This document shows, piece by piece, positions 41,100-51,379 of a stretch of DNA of 64,000 bases (its first letter is position 1; every line of letters starts with the position of its first letter). The position numbers and the translations under genes are program-made. Source of the DNA: Paraburkholderia sp. UYCP14C (GTDB lineage Bacteria > Pseudomonadota > Gammaproteobacteria > Burkholderiales > Burkholderiaceae); assembly GCF_004197395.1 (NCBI RefSeq), contig NZ_SELS01000018.1, forward strand, positions 62,001 through 126,000. Direction: 5' to 3'. The notes below the pieces were generated by a model. It was not told where the DNA came from and ran no database searches. It saw only the letters and a program-made list of their open reading frames with translations.

Positions 41100-41999
41100 A
41101 TGACGTCCGCCGCTTCACCTGTTACTGCTCCCGCATCGAACTCTCACGACGAGCCGTCGTGCGCGCGCCAAATCGCGCTCGCCGCGTTGCGCGAGCGCGA
41201 TCCGGCCACGAAGGCCGCGGCGGCTCGCGAACTGTATGCGGCAGTACTCGACGGTCGCGCGCGCTGTGACGCGGGTCTCGACCTTGCGGAGCCGGCCGGC
41301 CTACCGGGCCGGCCCGAGCGGCCGGAGCTTGTCGAGCCGCGCCAGCTCGGCCGACGCAGCATGCAGTCGCCGCAGGGGCGCGCGGTGCTGCTGCACGCGC
41401 TCGCGCACATCGAGTTCAACGCGATCAATCTGGCGCTCGACGCCGTCTGGCGGTTCGCCCGCATGCCCGCCGCGTTCTATACCGACTGGCTCAAAGTCGC
41501 CGCGGAAGAGGCGTATCACTACTCGCTGCTGGCCGCGCGTCTCGCCGAATACGGCCACGCGTACGGCGATTCCCCGGCGCACGGCGGCCTGTGGGACATG
41601 TGCGAGCGCACCCGCGGCGACGTGCTCGCGCGCATGGCGCTGGTGCCGCGTACGCTCGAAGCGCGCGGCCTCGACGCGTCGCCACCGATCCGCGCGCGTC
41701 TGCAGCAGGCCGGCGATCACGAATCGGCGGCGATTCTCGACGTGATCCTGCGCGATGAAATCGGCCACGTGCTGATCGGCAACCGCTGGTTTCGTCATCT
41801 GTGCGACGCGGAGGGCCTCGACCCGCACCACACCTATCTGCGCCTCGCCGACCAGTATCACGCGCCGAAACTGCGCGGCCCGTTCAACTTCGAAGCGCGC
41901 CGCGACGCTGGTTTCGACGATGCCGAGCTCGCCGCGCTCGCAAGTCAGGATGCGCAGCAAGCCACGCAGGAAACGGGTGACCGAGCATCGCCTCAATAA
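41100..41999 (+). CDS. DUF455 family ferritin-like protein
   Basis: The 299-residue helical protein matches the DUF455 family (ferritin-like superfamily). Carboxylate/histidine residues typical of a di-metal site are visible in AHIEFNAINLALD, EEAYHYSLL and RDEIGHVLIG. The biological role of the family is not known. ATG 41100 was preferred to 41013, whose extra 29 residues look like non-coding translation. The neighbouring hydrolase starts 70 bases after the stop. Confidence 0.88.
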   Translation: MTSAASPVTAPASNSHDEPSCARQIALAALRERDPATKAAAARELYAAVLDGRARCDAGLDLAEPAGLPGRPERPELVEPRQLGRRSMQSPQGRAVLLHALAHIEFNAINLALDAVWRFARMPAAFYTDWLKVAAEEAYHYSLLAARLAEYGHAYGDSPAHGGLWDMCERTRGDVLARMALVPRTLEARGLDASPPIRARLQQAGDHESAAILDVILRDEIGHVLIGNRWFRHLCDAEGLDPHHTYLRLADQYHAPKLRGPFNFEARRDAGFDDAELAALASQDAQQATQETGDRASPQ

Positions 42000-42068
42000 T
42001 CCGCTACCACTTCTTCCGCCGCTGTCCCTATAATCGAACGACCATTCTTTTTTACGGTTGCGCCGTTC

Positions 42069-42953
42069 ATGAATACCTCCCGCTCTGAATTCGTTGCCGT
42101 GCGCGGCGTCCGGCTGCACGTGCGGCGCTGGGGTCGTCCCGACGCGCCGATGCTGTTCATGCTGCACGGCTGGATGGACGTCGGCGCGTCGTTCCAGTTC
42201 GTCGTCGATGCGCTCGGCGGCGACTGGCAGGTGATCGCGCCCGACATGCGCGGCTTCGGCCTGTCCGACTGGCCGGTCGCCGAGCGCGGCGGCGGCAGTT
42301 ACTGGATCCAGGACTATCTCGGCGATCTCGATGCGCTTCTCGACCACTACGCGCCCCACGGCGAGGTCAACCTCGTGGGTCACAGCATGGGGGCGAACGT
42401 CGCGTGCCTGTATGCGGGCGTGCGGCCGCAGCGGGTGCGGCGCGTGGTCGATCTGGAGGGCTTCGGGCTCGCGCCATCGCATCCGGCGCAGGCGCCGAAG
42501 CGCCTGCTCAACTGGCTCGACGAATTGCGCGATCCCCCGGAGCTGAAGCGCTACGCATCGCTCGACGACGTCGCCGCGCGCCTGATCAAGACCAATCCGC
42601 GCCTCGATCCGCGGCGCGCGCAGTTTCTCGCGCAGCACTGGTCGAAGCCGGATGGCGAAGGGCGCTTCATGCTGCTCGCCGATCCGGCGCACAAGGTCCG
42701 CGGCCCGACGTTGTATCGCCTCGACGAGGTAATGGCGGTGTGGCGCAAGGTCAGCGCGAAGGTGTTGCACGTCGAGGCCGCCGGCTCGCCGACGCTCGCG
42801 CAGATCGCCGGCGACATCCCGCTCGACGAATTCAAGGCGCGCTTCCAGGCGTTTCCCGATTGGCGCGAGAAGATCATCGATGGCGCGGGGCACATGGTGC
42901 ATCACGACCAGCCGGAGCAGATCGCCGCGCTGATCGAGGGTTTCTGCGCCTGA
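42069..42953 (+). CDS. Alpha/beta hydrolase
   Basis: The 294-residue product has the oxyanion HGWMD, nucleophile elbow GHSMGAN (serine near residue 105), and GAGHMVHHDQP with the likely catalytic histidine. The closest general class is epoxide hydrolase/serine esterase-like; the substrate is unknown. ATG 42069 follows a short TATAAT-containing spacer (42029-42034), which could be a promoter. Confidence 0.88.
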   Translation: MNTSRSEFVAVRGVRLHVRRWGRPDAPMLFMLHGWMDVGASFQFVVDALGGDWQVIAPDMRGFGLSDWPVAERGGGSYWIQDYLGDLDALLDHYAPHGEVNLVGHSMGANVACLYAGVRPQRVRRVVDLEGFGLAPSHPAQAPKRLLNWLDELRDPPELKRYASLDDVAARLIKTNPRLDPRRAQFLAQHWSKPDGEGRFMLLADPAHKVRGPTLYRLDEVMAVWRKVSAKVLHVEAAGSPTLAQIAGDIPLDEFKARFQAFPDWREKIIDGAGHMVHHDQPEQIAALIEGFCA

Positions 42954-43129
42954 GCCCCGCGCCTGAAGCTACGTTCGAAACGGCGCTCTGGCGTCGCCCG
43001 GACGTCGGCTTCGGCGCCGCTCCGGTCCTGACTTCGCGGCACGCGGGTAACGGAGCCGGCGTCGCGAGATACCCTGCGGACCCTTACTGCGTTGCAGTAA
43101 AATGACCGCAGAACCCTTCCAGGACCACG

Positions 43130-43960
43130 ATGAACGCCGATCTTCACTGCCACTCCACCGTTTCCGACGGCCAGTTCGCGCCGGCCGACGTCGCGCGCCG
43201 CGCGCACGCGAACGGCGTGACGCTGTGGGCGCTCACCGATCACGACGAAGTGGGCGGCCAGCACGAGGCGCGCACCACGGCCGCGGCTCTCGGCATGAAC
43301 TACCTGAGCGGCGTCGAGATTTCGGTCACGTGGGCGGGGCGCACCGTGCACATCGTCGGACTCGGCATCGATCCGACCAGCCAGATCCTGATCGACGGCC
43401 TCGCCCGCACTCGCGACGGCCGCGCCGCGCGCGCCGAAGCGATCGGCGAGCAACTGGCCACGCTCGGCGTGCCGGACGCGTACGAGGGCGCGCTGCAATA
43501 CGTGTCGAATCCCGACATGATGTCGCGTACGCATTTCGCGCGCTTCATGGTCGAGCATGGCCACTGCGCGACCACGCAGGAAGTGTTCGACCGTTACCTC
43601 GGCGACGGCAAGCCGGGGTACATCGCGCACCGCTGGGCCAAACTCGCCGACGCGCTCGGCTGGATCCGGGCCGCGGGCGGCGTCGCGATCGTCGCGCATC
43701 CGGGCCGCTACGCCTATTCGCAACTCGAATTCGACGCATTCTTCGGTGAATTCATCGACCTCGGCGGCAAGGCGATCGAGGTCGTGACCGGCAGCCACAC
43801 GCCCGACCAGTACCGCGAATATGCGGAGGTCGCGCGCCGTTATGGGTTCGAGGCCTCGCGCGGATCCGATTTCCATGCGCCTGGCGAAGGCCGCATCGAA
43901 CTGGGCGCGCTGCCGCCGCTACCCGCCGATCTGAAGCCCGTCTGGGAACGCTGGCTGTGA
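43130..43960 (+). CDS. PHP-domain phosphoesterase, RNase AM/YciV-like
   Basis: The 276-residue product carries the PHP metal motifs: DLHCHSTVSDG at the N-terminus, LTDHDEVGG, GVEIS, IVAHPGRY and GSDFHAPGE. This is the YciV/TrpH group, shown in E. coli (Rnm) to act as a 5'-3' exonuclease that matures rRNA 5' ends and hydrolyses 3',5'-bisphosphonucleotides. It is followed by yciO, a pairing also seen in many proteobacteria. Confidence 0.9.
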   Translation: MNADLHCHSTVSDGQFAPADVARRAHANGVTLWALTDHDEVGGQHEARTTAAALGMNYLSGVEISVTWAGRTVHIVGLGIDPTSQILIDGLARTRDGRAARAEAIGEQLATLGVPDAYEGALQYVSNPDMMSRTHFARFMVEHGHCATTQEVFDRYLGDGKPGYIAHRWAKLADALGWIRAAGGVAIVAHPGRYAYSQLEFDAFFGEFIDLGGKAIEVVTGSHTPDQYREYAEVARRYGFEASRGSDFHAPGEGRIELGALPPLPADLKPVWERWL

Positions 43961-44073
43961 CCGCCGCCGTGCCGGTACGGCACGTTGCGCGCGCGGGGCC
44001 GGCTGGGTGCGGCACGCGCTCTGTTCGCCGCCGCCCATCCGCCGCAGTTCGTCTGCCGCCATCGTGAGTCTCC

Positions 44074-44709
44074 ATGTCCCAATACTTTCGGCTTCATCCC
44101 GACAATCCGCAGCCGCGCCTCGTCAAGCAGGCCGCGCAGATCATCAACGACGGCGGCGTGGTCGCATTGCCGACCGATTCGACCTACGCGCTCGCCTGCG
44201 GTCTCGACGACAAGGATGCTGTTGAGCGTCTGCGGCGTATCCGCGGACTCGATGAAAAGCAGCTGCTGTCGCTGCTCGTGCGCGATCTGTCGGAGCTCGC
44301 CAATTTTGCGATAGTGGACAACTGGCAGTATCGGCTGCTTAAATCGGTGACCCCGGGGCCTTACGTGTTCGTGTTGCAGGCCACCAAGGAAGTGCCGCGG
44401 CGCGTGTCGCATCCGTCGCGCAAGACGATCGGCCTGCGCGTGCCGGATCATGCGATCACGCTCGCGATTCTCGAGGAGCTCGGTCAGCCGCTGCTCGGCT
44501 CGACGCTGATCATGCCCGGCGAAACCGAGCCGCTGAACGACCCCGAGGAAATCCGCGCGCGGCTCGAAAAGCAGCTCGATCTGGTGATCGACGGCGGCGC
44601 GTGCGTGTGCGAGCCGTCCACCGTGATCGATCTGACCGGTTCGGAGCCGGTGCTGGTGCGGGCAGGGCGCGGCCCGCTCGAGCCGTTCGGCCTCGAGGAA
44701 ACAGCTTGA
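44074..44709 (+). CDS. yciO: YciO-type Sua5/YrdC-family protein
   Basis: The 211-residue product has the YrdC fold (VVALPTDSTYALACG near the N-terminus, TPGPYVFVL, SRKTIGLRVPDH, STVIDLTG). The spacing and the downstream of PHP (yciV) position indicate YciO rather than the TsaC enzyme that makes threonylcarbamoyl-AMP; the activity of YciO is weaker or undefined. The site-2 protease gene follows after 47 bases. Confidence 0.88.
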   Translation: MSQYFRLHPDNPQPRLVKQAAQIINDGGVVALPTDSTYALACGLDDKDAVERLRRIRGLDEKQLLSLLVRDLSELANFAIVDNWQYRLLKSVTPGPYVFVLQATKEVPRRVSHPSRKTIGLRVPDHAITLAILEELGQPLLGSTLIMPGETEPLNDPEEIRARLEKQLDLVIDGGACVCEPSTVIDLTGSEPVLVRAGRGPLEPFGLEETA

Positions 44710-44756
44710 GCGAAAGCGGACAGACGCGCGCGAGCGCATTGTTACAATAGCGAGTT

Positions 44757-45419
44757 ATGGATTCTTCCCTGATACAGACCATTGCGGTGTACGCGTTGCC
44801 GGTGATCTTCGCGATCACGCTGCACGAGGCCGCGCACGGCTACGTCGCGCGCTGGCTCGGCGACAACACCGCGTACGTGCTCGGCCGCGTGTCGCTGAAC
44901 CCGATGCGGCACATCGATCCGCTCGGCACGATCGCCATTCCGTTGCTGCTGTACTTCGCGACGAGCGGCGCGTTCATGTTCGGCTATGCGAAGCCGGTGC
45001 CGGTCGCGTTCGGCAATCTGCGCAATCCGCGCTGGGGCAGCCTCTGGGTCGCGGCGGCCGGACCGGCGTGCAATTTCGTCCAGGCGCTGATCTGGGGCGT
45101 GTTCGGCGTTGCGCTCGCGGTGTTCAATGTCAACGAACCGTTTTTCACGCGCATGGCGGGCGCGGGCGTCGGCGTCAATCTCGTACTCGGCGTGCTGAAC
45201 CTGTTTCCGCTGCCGCCGCTCGACGGCGGCCGCGTGGTGATGGCGCTGTTGCCGCCGAAGCAATCGATCGCGTTGTCGCGGCTCGAGCCGTACGGCTTTT
45301 TCATCGTGATGGCGCTCGTCATGACGGGTACGCTCACGCGTTTCTGGTTGAAGCCTCTCGTTACGCTCGGCTATAGCGCGATCACCGCAATTCTGACTCC
45401 ACTTGTTTCGCTTTTCTAA
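44757..45419 (+). CDS. Site-2 protease family (M50) membrane protein
   Basis: The 220-residue integral membrane protein has about five hydrophobic segments, the zinc motif HEAAH at 23-27 in the first helix and the second zinc motif LFPLPPLDGGR near 160. It is the compact YwhC-like group without PDZ or CBS domains. Substrates are unknown. trpS starts 6 bases after the stop, so the two are surely co-transcribed. Confidence 0.92.
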   Translation: MDSSLIQTIAVYALPVIFAITLHEAAHGYVARWLGDNTAYVLGRVSLNPMRHIDPLGTIAIPLLLYFATSGAFMFGYAKPVPVAFGNLRNPRWGSLWVAAAGPACNFVQALIWGVFGVALAVFNVNEPFFTRMAGAGVGVNLVLGVLNLFPLPPLDGGRVVMALLPPKQSIALSRLEPYGFFIVMALVMTGTLTRFWLKPLVTLGYSAITAILTPLVSLF

Positions 45420-45425
45420 ATAACC

Positions 45426-46628
45426 ATGTTCCCAGACCGTATCTTCTCCGGCATGCGGCCCACCGGGTCGCTGCACCTCGGCCACTATCACGGCGTGCTG
45501 AAAAACTGGGTGCGGCTGCAGTCCGAGTATCCGTGCTTCTTCTGCGTGGTCGACTGGCACGCGCTGACGACGCACTACGAAACGCCCGAAGTGATTGAAA
45601 AGAACGTGTGGGACGTGCTGATCGACTGGCTTGCTTCCGGCATCGATCCGGCCCAGGCGACGCTGTTCATCCAGAGCAAGGTGCCCGAGCATGCGGAGCT
45701 CGCATTGCTGCTCGGCATGAGCACGCCGCTCGGCTGGCTCGAGCGGGTGCCGACCTACAAGGAGCAGATGGAAAAGCTGAAGGACAAGGACCTGTCCACC
45801 TACGGCTTCCTCGGCTATCCGGTGCTGATGGCGGCAGACATTCTGCTGTATCGCGGCTCGCTCGTGCCGGTCGGTGAAGACCAGGTGCCGCACGTCGAGA
45901 TGACGCGCGAAATCGCGCGCCGTTTCAACTACCTGTACGGCCGCGAGCCGGGCTTCGAGGAGAAGGCGAACGAAGCCGCGAAGAAGCTTGGCGGCAAGCG
46001 CTCGAAGCTTTATCACGAGCTGCGCAACGCGTATCAGCAGGAAGGCGACGACGAAGCGCTCGAGCGCGCGCGGGCAATGCTGCAGGAATCGCAAAGCCTG
46101 TCGATGAGCGATCGCGAACGCCTGTTCGGTTACCTCGAAGGTTCGCGCAAGATCATCCTCGTCGAGCCGCAGGCGATGCTGACCGAGGCGTCGCGCATGC
46201 CGGGTCTGGATGGCCAGAAGATGTCGAAGTCGTACGGCAACACGATCGGCCTGCGCGAAGACGCGGAAACGATCACGAAGAAGGTTCGCACGATGCCGAC
46301 CGACCCGGCGCGCGTGCGCCGCACCGATCCGGGCGATCCGGACAAGTGCCCGGTGTGGCAACTGCATCAGGTCTATACCGACGAAGCGACCCACGAGTGG
46401 GTGCAAAAGGGCTGCCGTTCGGCGGGCATCGGCTGTCTCGATTGCAAGCAGCCGGTCGTCGAAGGGATTCTACGCGAGCAGCAGCCGATGCTCGAGCGCG
46501 CGCAGAAGTACATGGACGACCCGTCGCTGTTGCGCGCGATCGTCGCCGACGGCTGCGACAAGGCACGCCGCTTCGCGACCGAAACGATGCGCGACGTCCG
46601 CGAGGCGATGGGGCTGTCATATAGCTAA
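45426..46628 (+). CDS. trpS: Tryptophanyl-tRNA synthetase with probable [4Fe-4S] motif
   Basis: The 400-residue class I synthetase is longer than the usual 330-340. HLGH at 17-20 and KMSKS at 265-269 are the signature sequences. An insertion of roughly 60 residues (about 175-240) precedes KMSKS. In the anticodon-binding region are C308, C330, C337 and C340, spacing C-x21-C-x6-C-x2-C, within CPVWQLHQ and GCRSAGIGCLDC. Thermotoga maritima TrpRS binds a [4Fe-4S] cluster through a C-x22-C-x6-C-x2-C motif, so a cluster is likely here too. The downstream methyltransferase starts 28 bases after the stop. Confidence 0.96.
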   Translation: MFPDRIFSGMRPTGSLHLGHYHGVLKNWVRLQSEYPCFFCVVDWHALTTHYETPEVIEKNVWDVLIDWLASGIDPAQATLFIQSKVPEHAELALLLGMSTPLGWLERVPTYKEQMEKLKDKDLSTYGFLGYPVLMAADILLYRGSLVPVGEDQVPHVEMTREIARRFNYLYGREPGFEEKANEAAKKLGGKRSKLYHELRNAYQQEGDDEALERARAMLQESQSLSMSDRERLFGYLEGSRKIILVEPQAMLTEASRMPGLDGQKMSKSYGNTIGLREDAETITKKVRTMPTDPARVRRTDPGDPDKCPVWQLHQVYTDEATHEWVQKGCRSAGIGCLDCKQPVVEGILREQQPMLERAQKYMDDPSLLRAIVADGCDKARRFATETMRDVREAMGLSYS

Positions 46629-46656
46629 TGCGCACTCGAGGCGCCGTGCCGCAACG

Positions 46657-47259
46657 ATGAACTCGCCCTTGACCAGTGGCTTGCATGGCCTCGGTGAACC
46701 GTCGGATTGGGTGCGTCACTGGGCGCACCTGATCGCGCCGGGCGGCGCGGTGCTCGACGTTGCGTCGGGGGCCGGACGGCACGCGCGCTTTTTTGCGTCG
46801 CTCGGCCATCCTGTCACCGCAATCGATCGCGATGCGGCCGCTCTCGACCTGCTGCGCGACGCGCCGCTCGTGACGCCGCTCGTGGCCGATCTCGAAGGCG
46901 CGCCGTGGCCTTTGGCGGGTGATGCGGAGTTCGCCGCCGTCGTGGTCACCAATTACCTGCACCGGCCGCTTTTTCCGCAGTTGCTGCGCGCGCTCGCGCC
47001 CGGCGGCGTACTGGTTTACGAGACCTTCGCGCAAGGAAACGAAAGCGTCGGCAAACCCTCCAATCCGGCGTTTTTGCTCGCGCCTGGCGAACTGCTCGAC
47101 ATCGTCCGGGGCCAGCTGCGGGTGATCGCATTTCAGGACGGATTTCTCGCCGAGCCGCGTCCGGCCTACGTTCAGCGCGTCTGCGCGGTTCGGGAAGGGG
47201 CCCGGGCGAACGATCGCGCAAGTACGTCAGCGCCACCTTGTTACGAGTTGGCTGGCTAA
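46657..47259 (+). CDS. Class I SAM-dependent methyltransferase
   Basis: The 200-residue product has motif I VLDVASGAGRHARF (about 29-42), AIDRD and VVVTNYLHRP, typical of the TehB/UbiE-like Rossmann methyltransferases. The substrate is unknown. ATG 46657 gives the usual family length; the frame is open upstream inside trpS but that part is a shadow. It lies between trpS and dapA. Confidence 0.87.
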   Translation: MNSPLTSGLHGLGEPSDWVRHWAHLIAPGGAVLDVASGAGRHARFFASLGHPVTAIDRDAAALDLLRDAPLVTPLVADLEGAPWPLAGDAEFAAVVVTNYLHRPLFPQLLRALAPGGVLVYETFAQGNESVGKPSNPAFLLAPGELLDIVRGQLRVIAFQDGFLAEPRPAYVQRVCAVREGARANDRASTSAPPCYELAG

Positions 47260-47302
47260 TCCGCTACAATCGCGGTTTACCTGATCAAATTCATGGCGTT
47301 TC

Positions 47303-48220
<918 letters not shown>

Positions 48221-48343
48221 ACGGCCTGCCCGTCCAGCCGGCCACGCAAGACCGCCACCGGCATTTCATTAACCGACGTCGCTTCAGCCCACGTTCCCGG
48301 CAGACCGAACGAGGCATCGCGTTCCAGCATCACGAAGGACCTC

Positions 48344-49483
48344 ATGAAACGTTCCGCACTTTCCCTCCACGCAACCCGCATGGCGGCGCTGGCGCTTGCC
48401 CTGTCGACGCTCGCCGGCTGTGACACGCTGAACGACTGGTTCTCGTCGGACCGCGTCGACTACAAGGCCACCCCGACTGCGCCGCCGCTCGCCGTGCCGA
48501 GCGATCTGAGCACGTCGCCGAACGACCAGCGCTATGTGGCGCCGCCCGCCAATCTGGCCCTCGGCGGCGCGCCGACGCGCGCTGTCACGGCCGCCGGCAA
48601 CGCGACCGAAGGCCAGCCGACCGCGCAGGATCCGCTCGGCATGCATATCGAGCGCGACGGCGACCGCCGCTGGCTCGTGGTGGACGGCCGCTCGCCGGAA
48701 CAGCTGTGGCCGCAGCTGCAGGAGTTCTGGCAGGAGAACGGCTTCGTGCTGAAGACCGACGCACCGGCCACCGGCATCATGACGACCGACTGGGCGGAGA
48801 ATCGCGCGAACATTCCGGACGACTGGTTCCGCCGCACGATCGGCAAGGTCATCGACTTCGCCTACTCGTCGGGCACTCGCGACAGTTTCCGCACGCTGGT
48901 GTCGCGCGGTCCGGACAACGCGACCGATATCTCGATCACGCATAGCGCGATGGAAGAAGTGATGACCGGTCAGGACAAGACGTCTTCGCGCTGGGAGGAG
49001 CGTCCGCGTGACCCGGCGCTCGAGGCGCTGTTCCTCGCCAAGCTGATGCAGAAATTCGGCCTGACCGACGCGCAGTCGAAGCAATTGCTGACTGACGCGC
49101 GCCCGGCCGTCGCGCCGGCCACGATCGAGCAGAGCGCGGGCGCGTCGACACTGGATCTGCAGGAGTCGTTCGACCGTGCCTGGCTGCGTGTAGGCCTCGC
49201 GCTCGATCGCACCAACTTCACGGTCGACAACCGCGATCGCGAGAAGGGCATCTACTACGTGCGCTACGCGGATTCGATGCAGGAACTGAAGAAGGAAGGC
49301 CTATTCGGCAAACTGTTCTACAGCGGCAATTCGACGCGCAAGCCGGGCCAGGAATTCCTCGTCAACGTGCGCGCGAAGGGCGACGCGGTGACGCAGGTTG
49401 CGGTCGTCGACGCGAACGGGCAGATCGACACATCGTCGGACGCACAGCGCATCGTGTCGCTGCTGCACGCGCAACTGAACTAG
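48344..49483 (+). CDS. bamC: Outer-membrane assembly lipoprotein BamC
   Basis: Lipoprotein of the beta-barrel assembly machinery. The 379-residue product has a signal peptide with lipobox LAGC (C26), an unstructured N-terminal stretch that in E. coli contacts BamD (about 30-100) and two helix-grip domains (about 105-215 and 270-378). Located directly after dapA as in enterics; BamB is also encoded in this window (58.0 kb). Confidence 0.93.
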   Translation: MKRSALSLHATRMAALALALSTLAGCDTLNDWFSSDRVDYKATPTAPPLAVPSDLSTSPNDQRYVAPPANLALGGAPTRAVTAAGNATEGQPTAQDPLGMHIERDGDRRWLVVDGRSPEQLWPQLQEFWQENGFVLKTDAPATGIMTTDWAENRANIPDDWFRRTIGKVIDFAYSSGTRDSFRTLVSRGPDNATDISITHSAMEEVMTGQDKTSSRWEERPRDPALEALFLAKLMQKFGLTDAQSKQLLTDARPAVAPATIEQSAGASTLDLQESFDRAWLRVGLALDRTNFTVDNRDREKGIYYVRYADSMQELKKEGLFGKLFYSGNSTRKPGQEFLVNVRAKGDAVTQVAVVDANGQIDTSSDAQRIVSLLHAQLN

Positions 49484-49490
49484 GCGGGTC

Positions 49491-50264
49491 GTGCGCTTCG
49501 CAAGTCTCGGCAGCGGCAGTGAAGGCAACGCGCTGCTGGTGGAGGCGCACAGCGGCGCGGTCACCACGCGGGTGCTGCTCGATTGCGGTTTTTCCGCGCG
49601 CGAAGTCGAGCGGCGTCTCGCCCGGCTCGGCGCGAGTGCCGAGCACCTCGATGCAATCCTGATTACGCATGAGCATAGCGACCACATCGGCAGTGCATTG
49701 ACGCTGGCGCGCAAGTGGTCGATTCCGCTTTACATGAGTTGGGGCACCGCGCGTGCGGTGGGTGCCGACGAAGCCGATGTCGACCTGCAGGTGCTGTGGG
49801 GCGACGAGGCAGTAGCGATCGGCGAGCTCAGCGTCCTTCCTTATACCGTTCCGCACGACGCCCGCGAACCGCTGCAATACGTGTTCTCGAACGGCGCGAG
49901 CCGGCTCGGCGTGCTCACCGACGTGGGCACGTCCACGCCGCATATCAGCGCGGTGCTAAGCAGCTGCGACGCGCTCGTGCTCGAATGCAATCACGACGTG
50001 CAGATGCTCGCGGGCAGTCGTTATCCACCGTCGCTGAAGGCACGTATCGGCGGCAATCACGGGCATCTGAACAATGACGCGGCAGCTGAAATCCTGGCGT
50101 CGCTCGACCGCTCGCGTTTGCGGCATCTGGTCGCCGCGCATCTGAGCCAGCAGAACAATCTGCCGGAACTCGCGCGGGCGGCGCTGGCGGGCGTGCTTGG
50201 GGCGGCTCCCACGGAGGTGGTGGTTGCGTCGCAGAGTGAAGGTTTCGAATGGTTGACGCTGTGA
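49491..50264 (+). CDS. MBL-fold metallohydrolase, WalJ/YycJ-like
   Basis: The 257-residue metallo-beta-lactamase-fold protein has THEHSDHIG, the metal motif, near residue 62, and later metal ligands (HDA, NHGHL, AHLSQQN). It begins RFASLGSGSEGNA, typical of the YycJ/WalJ group, implicated in DNA repair or cell-wall signalling in Gram-positives; function in proteobacteria is unclear. The start is GTG 49491, 7 bases after the bamC stop, which suggests translational coupling. Confidence 0.9.
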   Translation: MRFASLGSGSEGNALLVEAHSGAVTTRVLLDCGFSAREVERRLARLGASAEHLDAILITHEHSDHIGSALTLARKWSIPLYMSWGTARAVGADEADVDLQVLWGDEAVAIGELSVLPYTVPHDAREPLQYVFSNGASRLGVLTDVGTSTPHISAVLSSCDALVLECNHDVQMLAGSRYPPSLKARIGGNHGHLNNDAAAEILASLDRSRLRHLVAAHLSQQNNLPELARAALAGVLGAAPTEVVVASQSEGFEWLTL

Positions 50265-50328
50265 CTGTCGCGCCGCGTTGACTTCCGGGCGCGCCGCGCG
50301 GCGCGCATCAGCTGGTCAATGTAATGAA

Positions 50329-50362
50329 AAAAGCCCATAAGGAGTAATCGTTATGGGCTTTT
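50329..50362. terminator. Bidirectional terminator between the MBL gene and yccA-like gene
   Basis: A 12-bp stem AAAAGCCCATAA/TTATGGGCTTTT (50329-50340 with 50351-50362) with a ten-base loop and flanking A/T runs on both strands. The flanking genes converge. Confidence 0.8.
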
Positions 50363-50411
50363 GCTTTGAGTGTCGAGCGCGGCGTGGAGTACGCCGCGCG
50401 ACCGGTCAGAC

Positions 50412-51110
50412 TTAATTGCGGTTGCCGCCGAAAATGCCGAGCAGCGCAAGCAGGTTGACGAACACGTTATACAGATCCAGGTAGATCGCGAGCGTCGCGG
50501 TGATGTAGTTCGTCTCGCCGCCGTTCACGACGCGCTGCACGTCGAACATGATGTAGGCGGAAAAGATCACGATTGCCATGACCGAAACCGTCAGCATCAG
50601 TGCCGGCAGTTGCAGGAATATGTTCGCGACCGAAGCGAGCAGGATCACGATCACGCCCATGAAGAGCCACTTACCCAGACCCGAGAAGTCGCGCTTGCTG
50701 ACCGTAGCGATGGTCGCCATGGCCGCGAAGATCACACCAGTGCCACCAAACGCGAGCATGATCAGCGACGGGCCGTTCGAGAAGCCGAGCACGAACGCGA
50801 GAATTCGCGACAGCATCAGCCCCATGAAGAACGTGAAGCCGAGCAGTACGAAGACGCCGACGGCGCTGTCCTTGGTGCGCTGGATCGCGAACATGAAGCC
50901 GAAGGCAATCGCGAAGAACGCCAGCATGCTCATGGCGGGGCTGGTGGCCGCGAACAGCGAGAAGCCGGTGGCAAGACCGACCCACGCGCCGAGCACGGTC
51001 GGAATCATGGACAGCGCGAGCAGCCAGTAGGTGTTCCGTAGCACGCGGTTGCGTGTTTCAACCGTGCTGACCGCGCCGTTGCGGCCAAACATATACGGAT
51101 GTTCGTTCAT
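50412..51110 (-). CDS. Bax inhibitor-1/YccA family membrane protein
   Basis: The 232-residue product has seven predicted membrane segments between about 25 and 225 and the BI-1 family features, with conserved aspartates in the last third (AYIMFDVQRV and YLDLYNVFVNLL), as in YetJ/YccA. Family members are proton-linked calcium leak channels (YetJ) or modulators of the FtsH protease (YccA). Since HflK, an FtsH partner, is also encoded here, the YccA role is attractive but unproven. A 269-base spacer separates it from the divergent ndk gene. Confidence 0.92.
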   Translation of the reverse strand: MNEHPYMFGRNGAVSTVETRNRVLRNTYWLLALSMIPTVLGAWVGLATGFSLFAATSPAMSMLAFFAIAFGFMFAIQRTKDSAVGVFVLLGFTFFMGLMLSRILAFVLGFSNGPSLIMLAFGGTGVIFAAMATIATVSKRDFSGLGKWLFMGVIVILLASVANIFLQLPALMLTVSVMAIVIFSAYIMFDVQRVVNGGETNYITATLAIYLDLYNVFVNLLALLGIFGGNRN

Positions 51111-51379
51111 GGTCTCTCCTTACCTCGGAAGCGTGTTTCGTGATGGTGATACGGCAATGTGCGAGGCGCCGGCGGGCGCACCGTTCATCCGTAAGATTAG
51201 CGCGGCGGCACGGAGTTTCAATACCCTGCAGTCGCCCACATCGCCTACGCTACCAGCATTTCGCGCCCTTTGCTTCGATCCTTTCAGTTCTGTAAGGGTT
51301 CAATCGCAATGATACACGGGAACATGCTACAATTGCGGATTCATTTGAATCTGTAACCTCTTAATTTTTTGGAGTTTTT

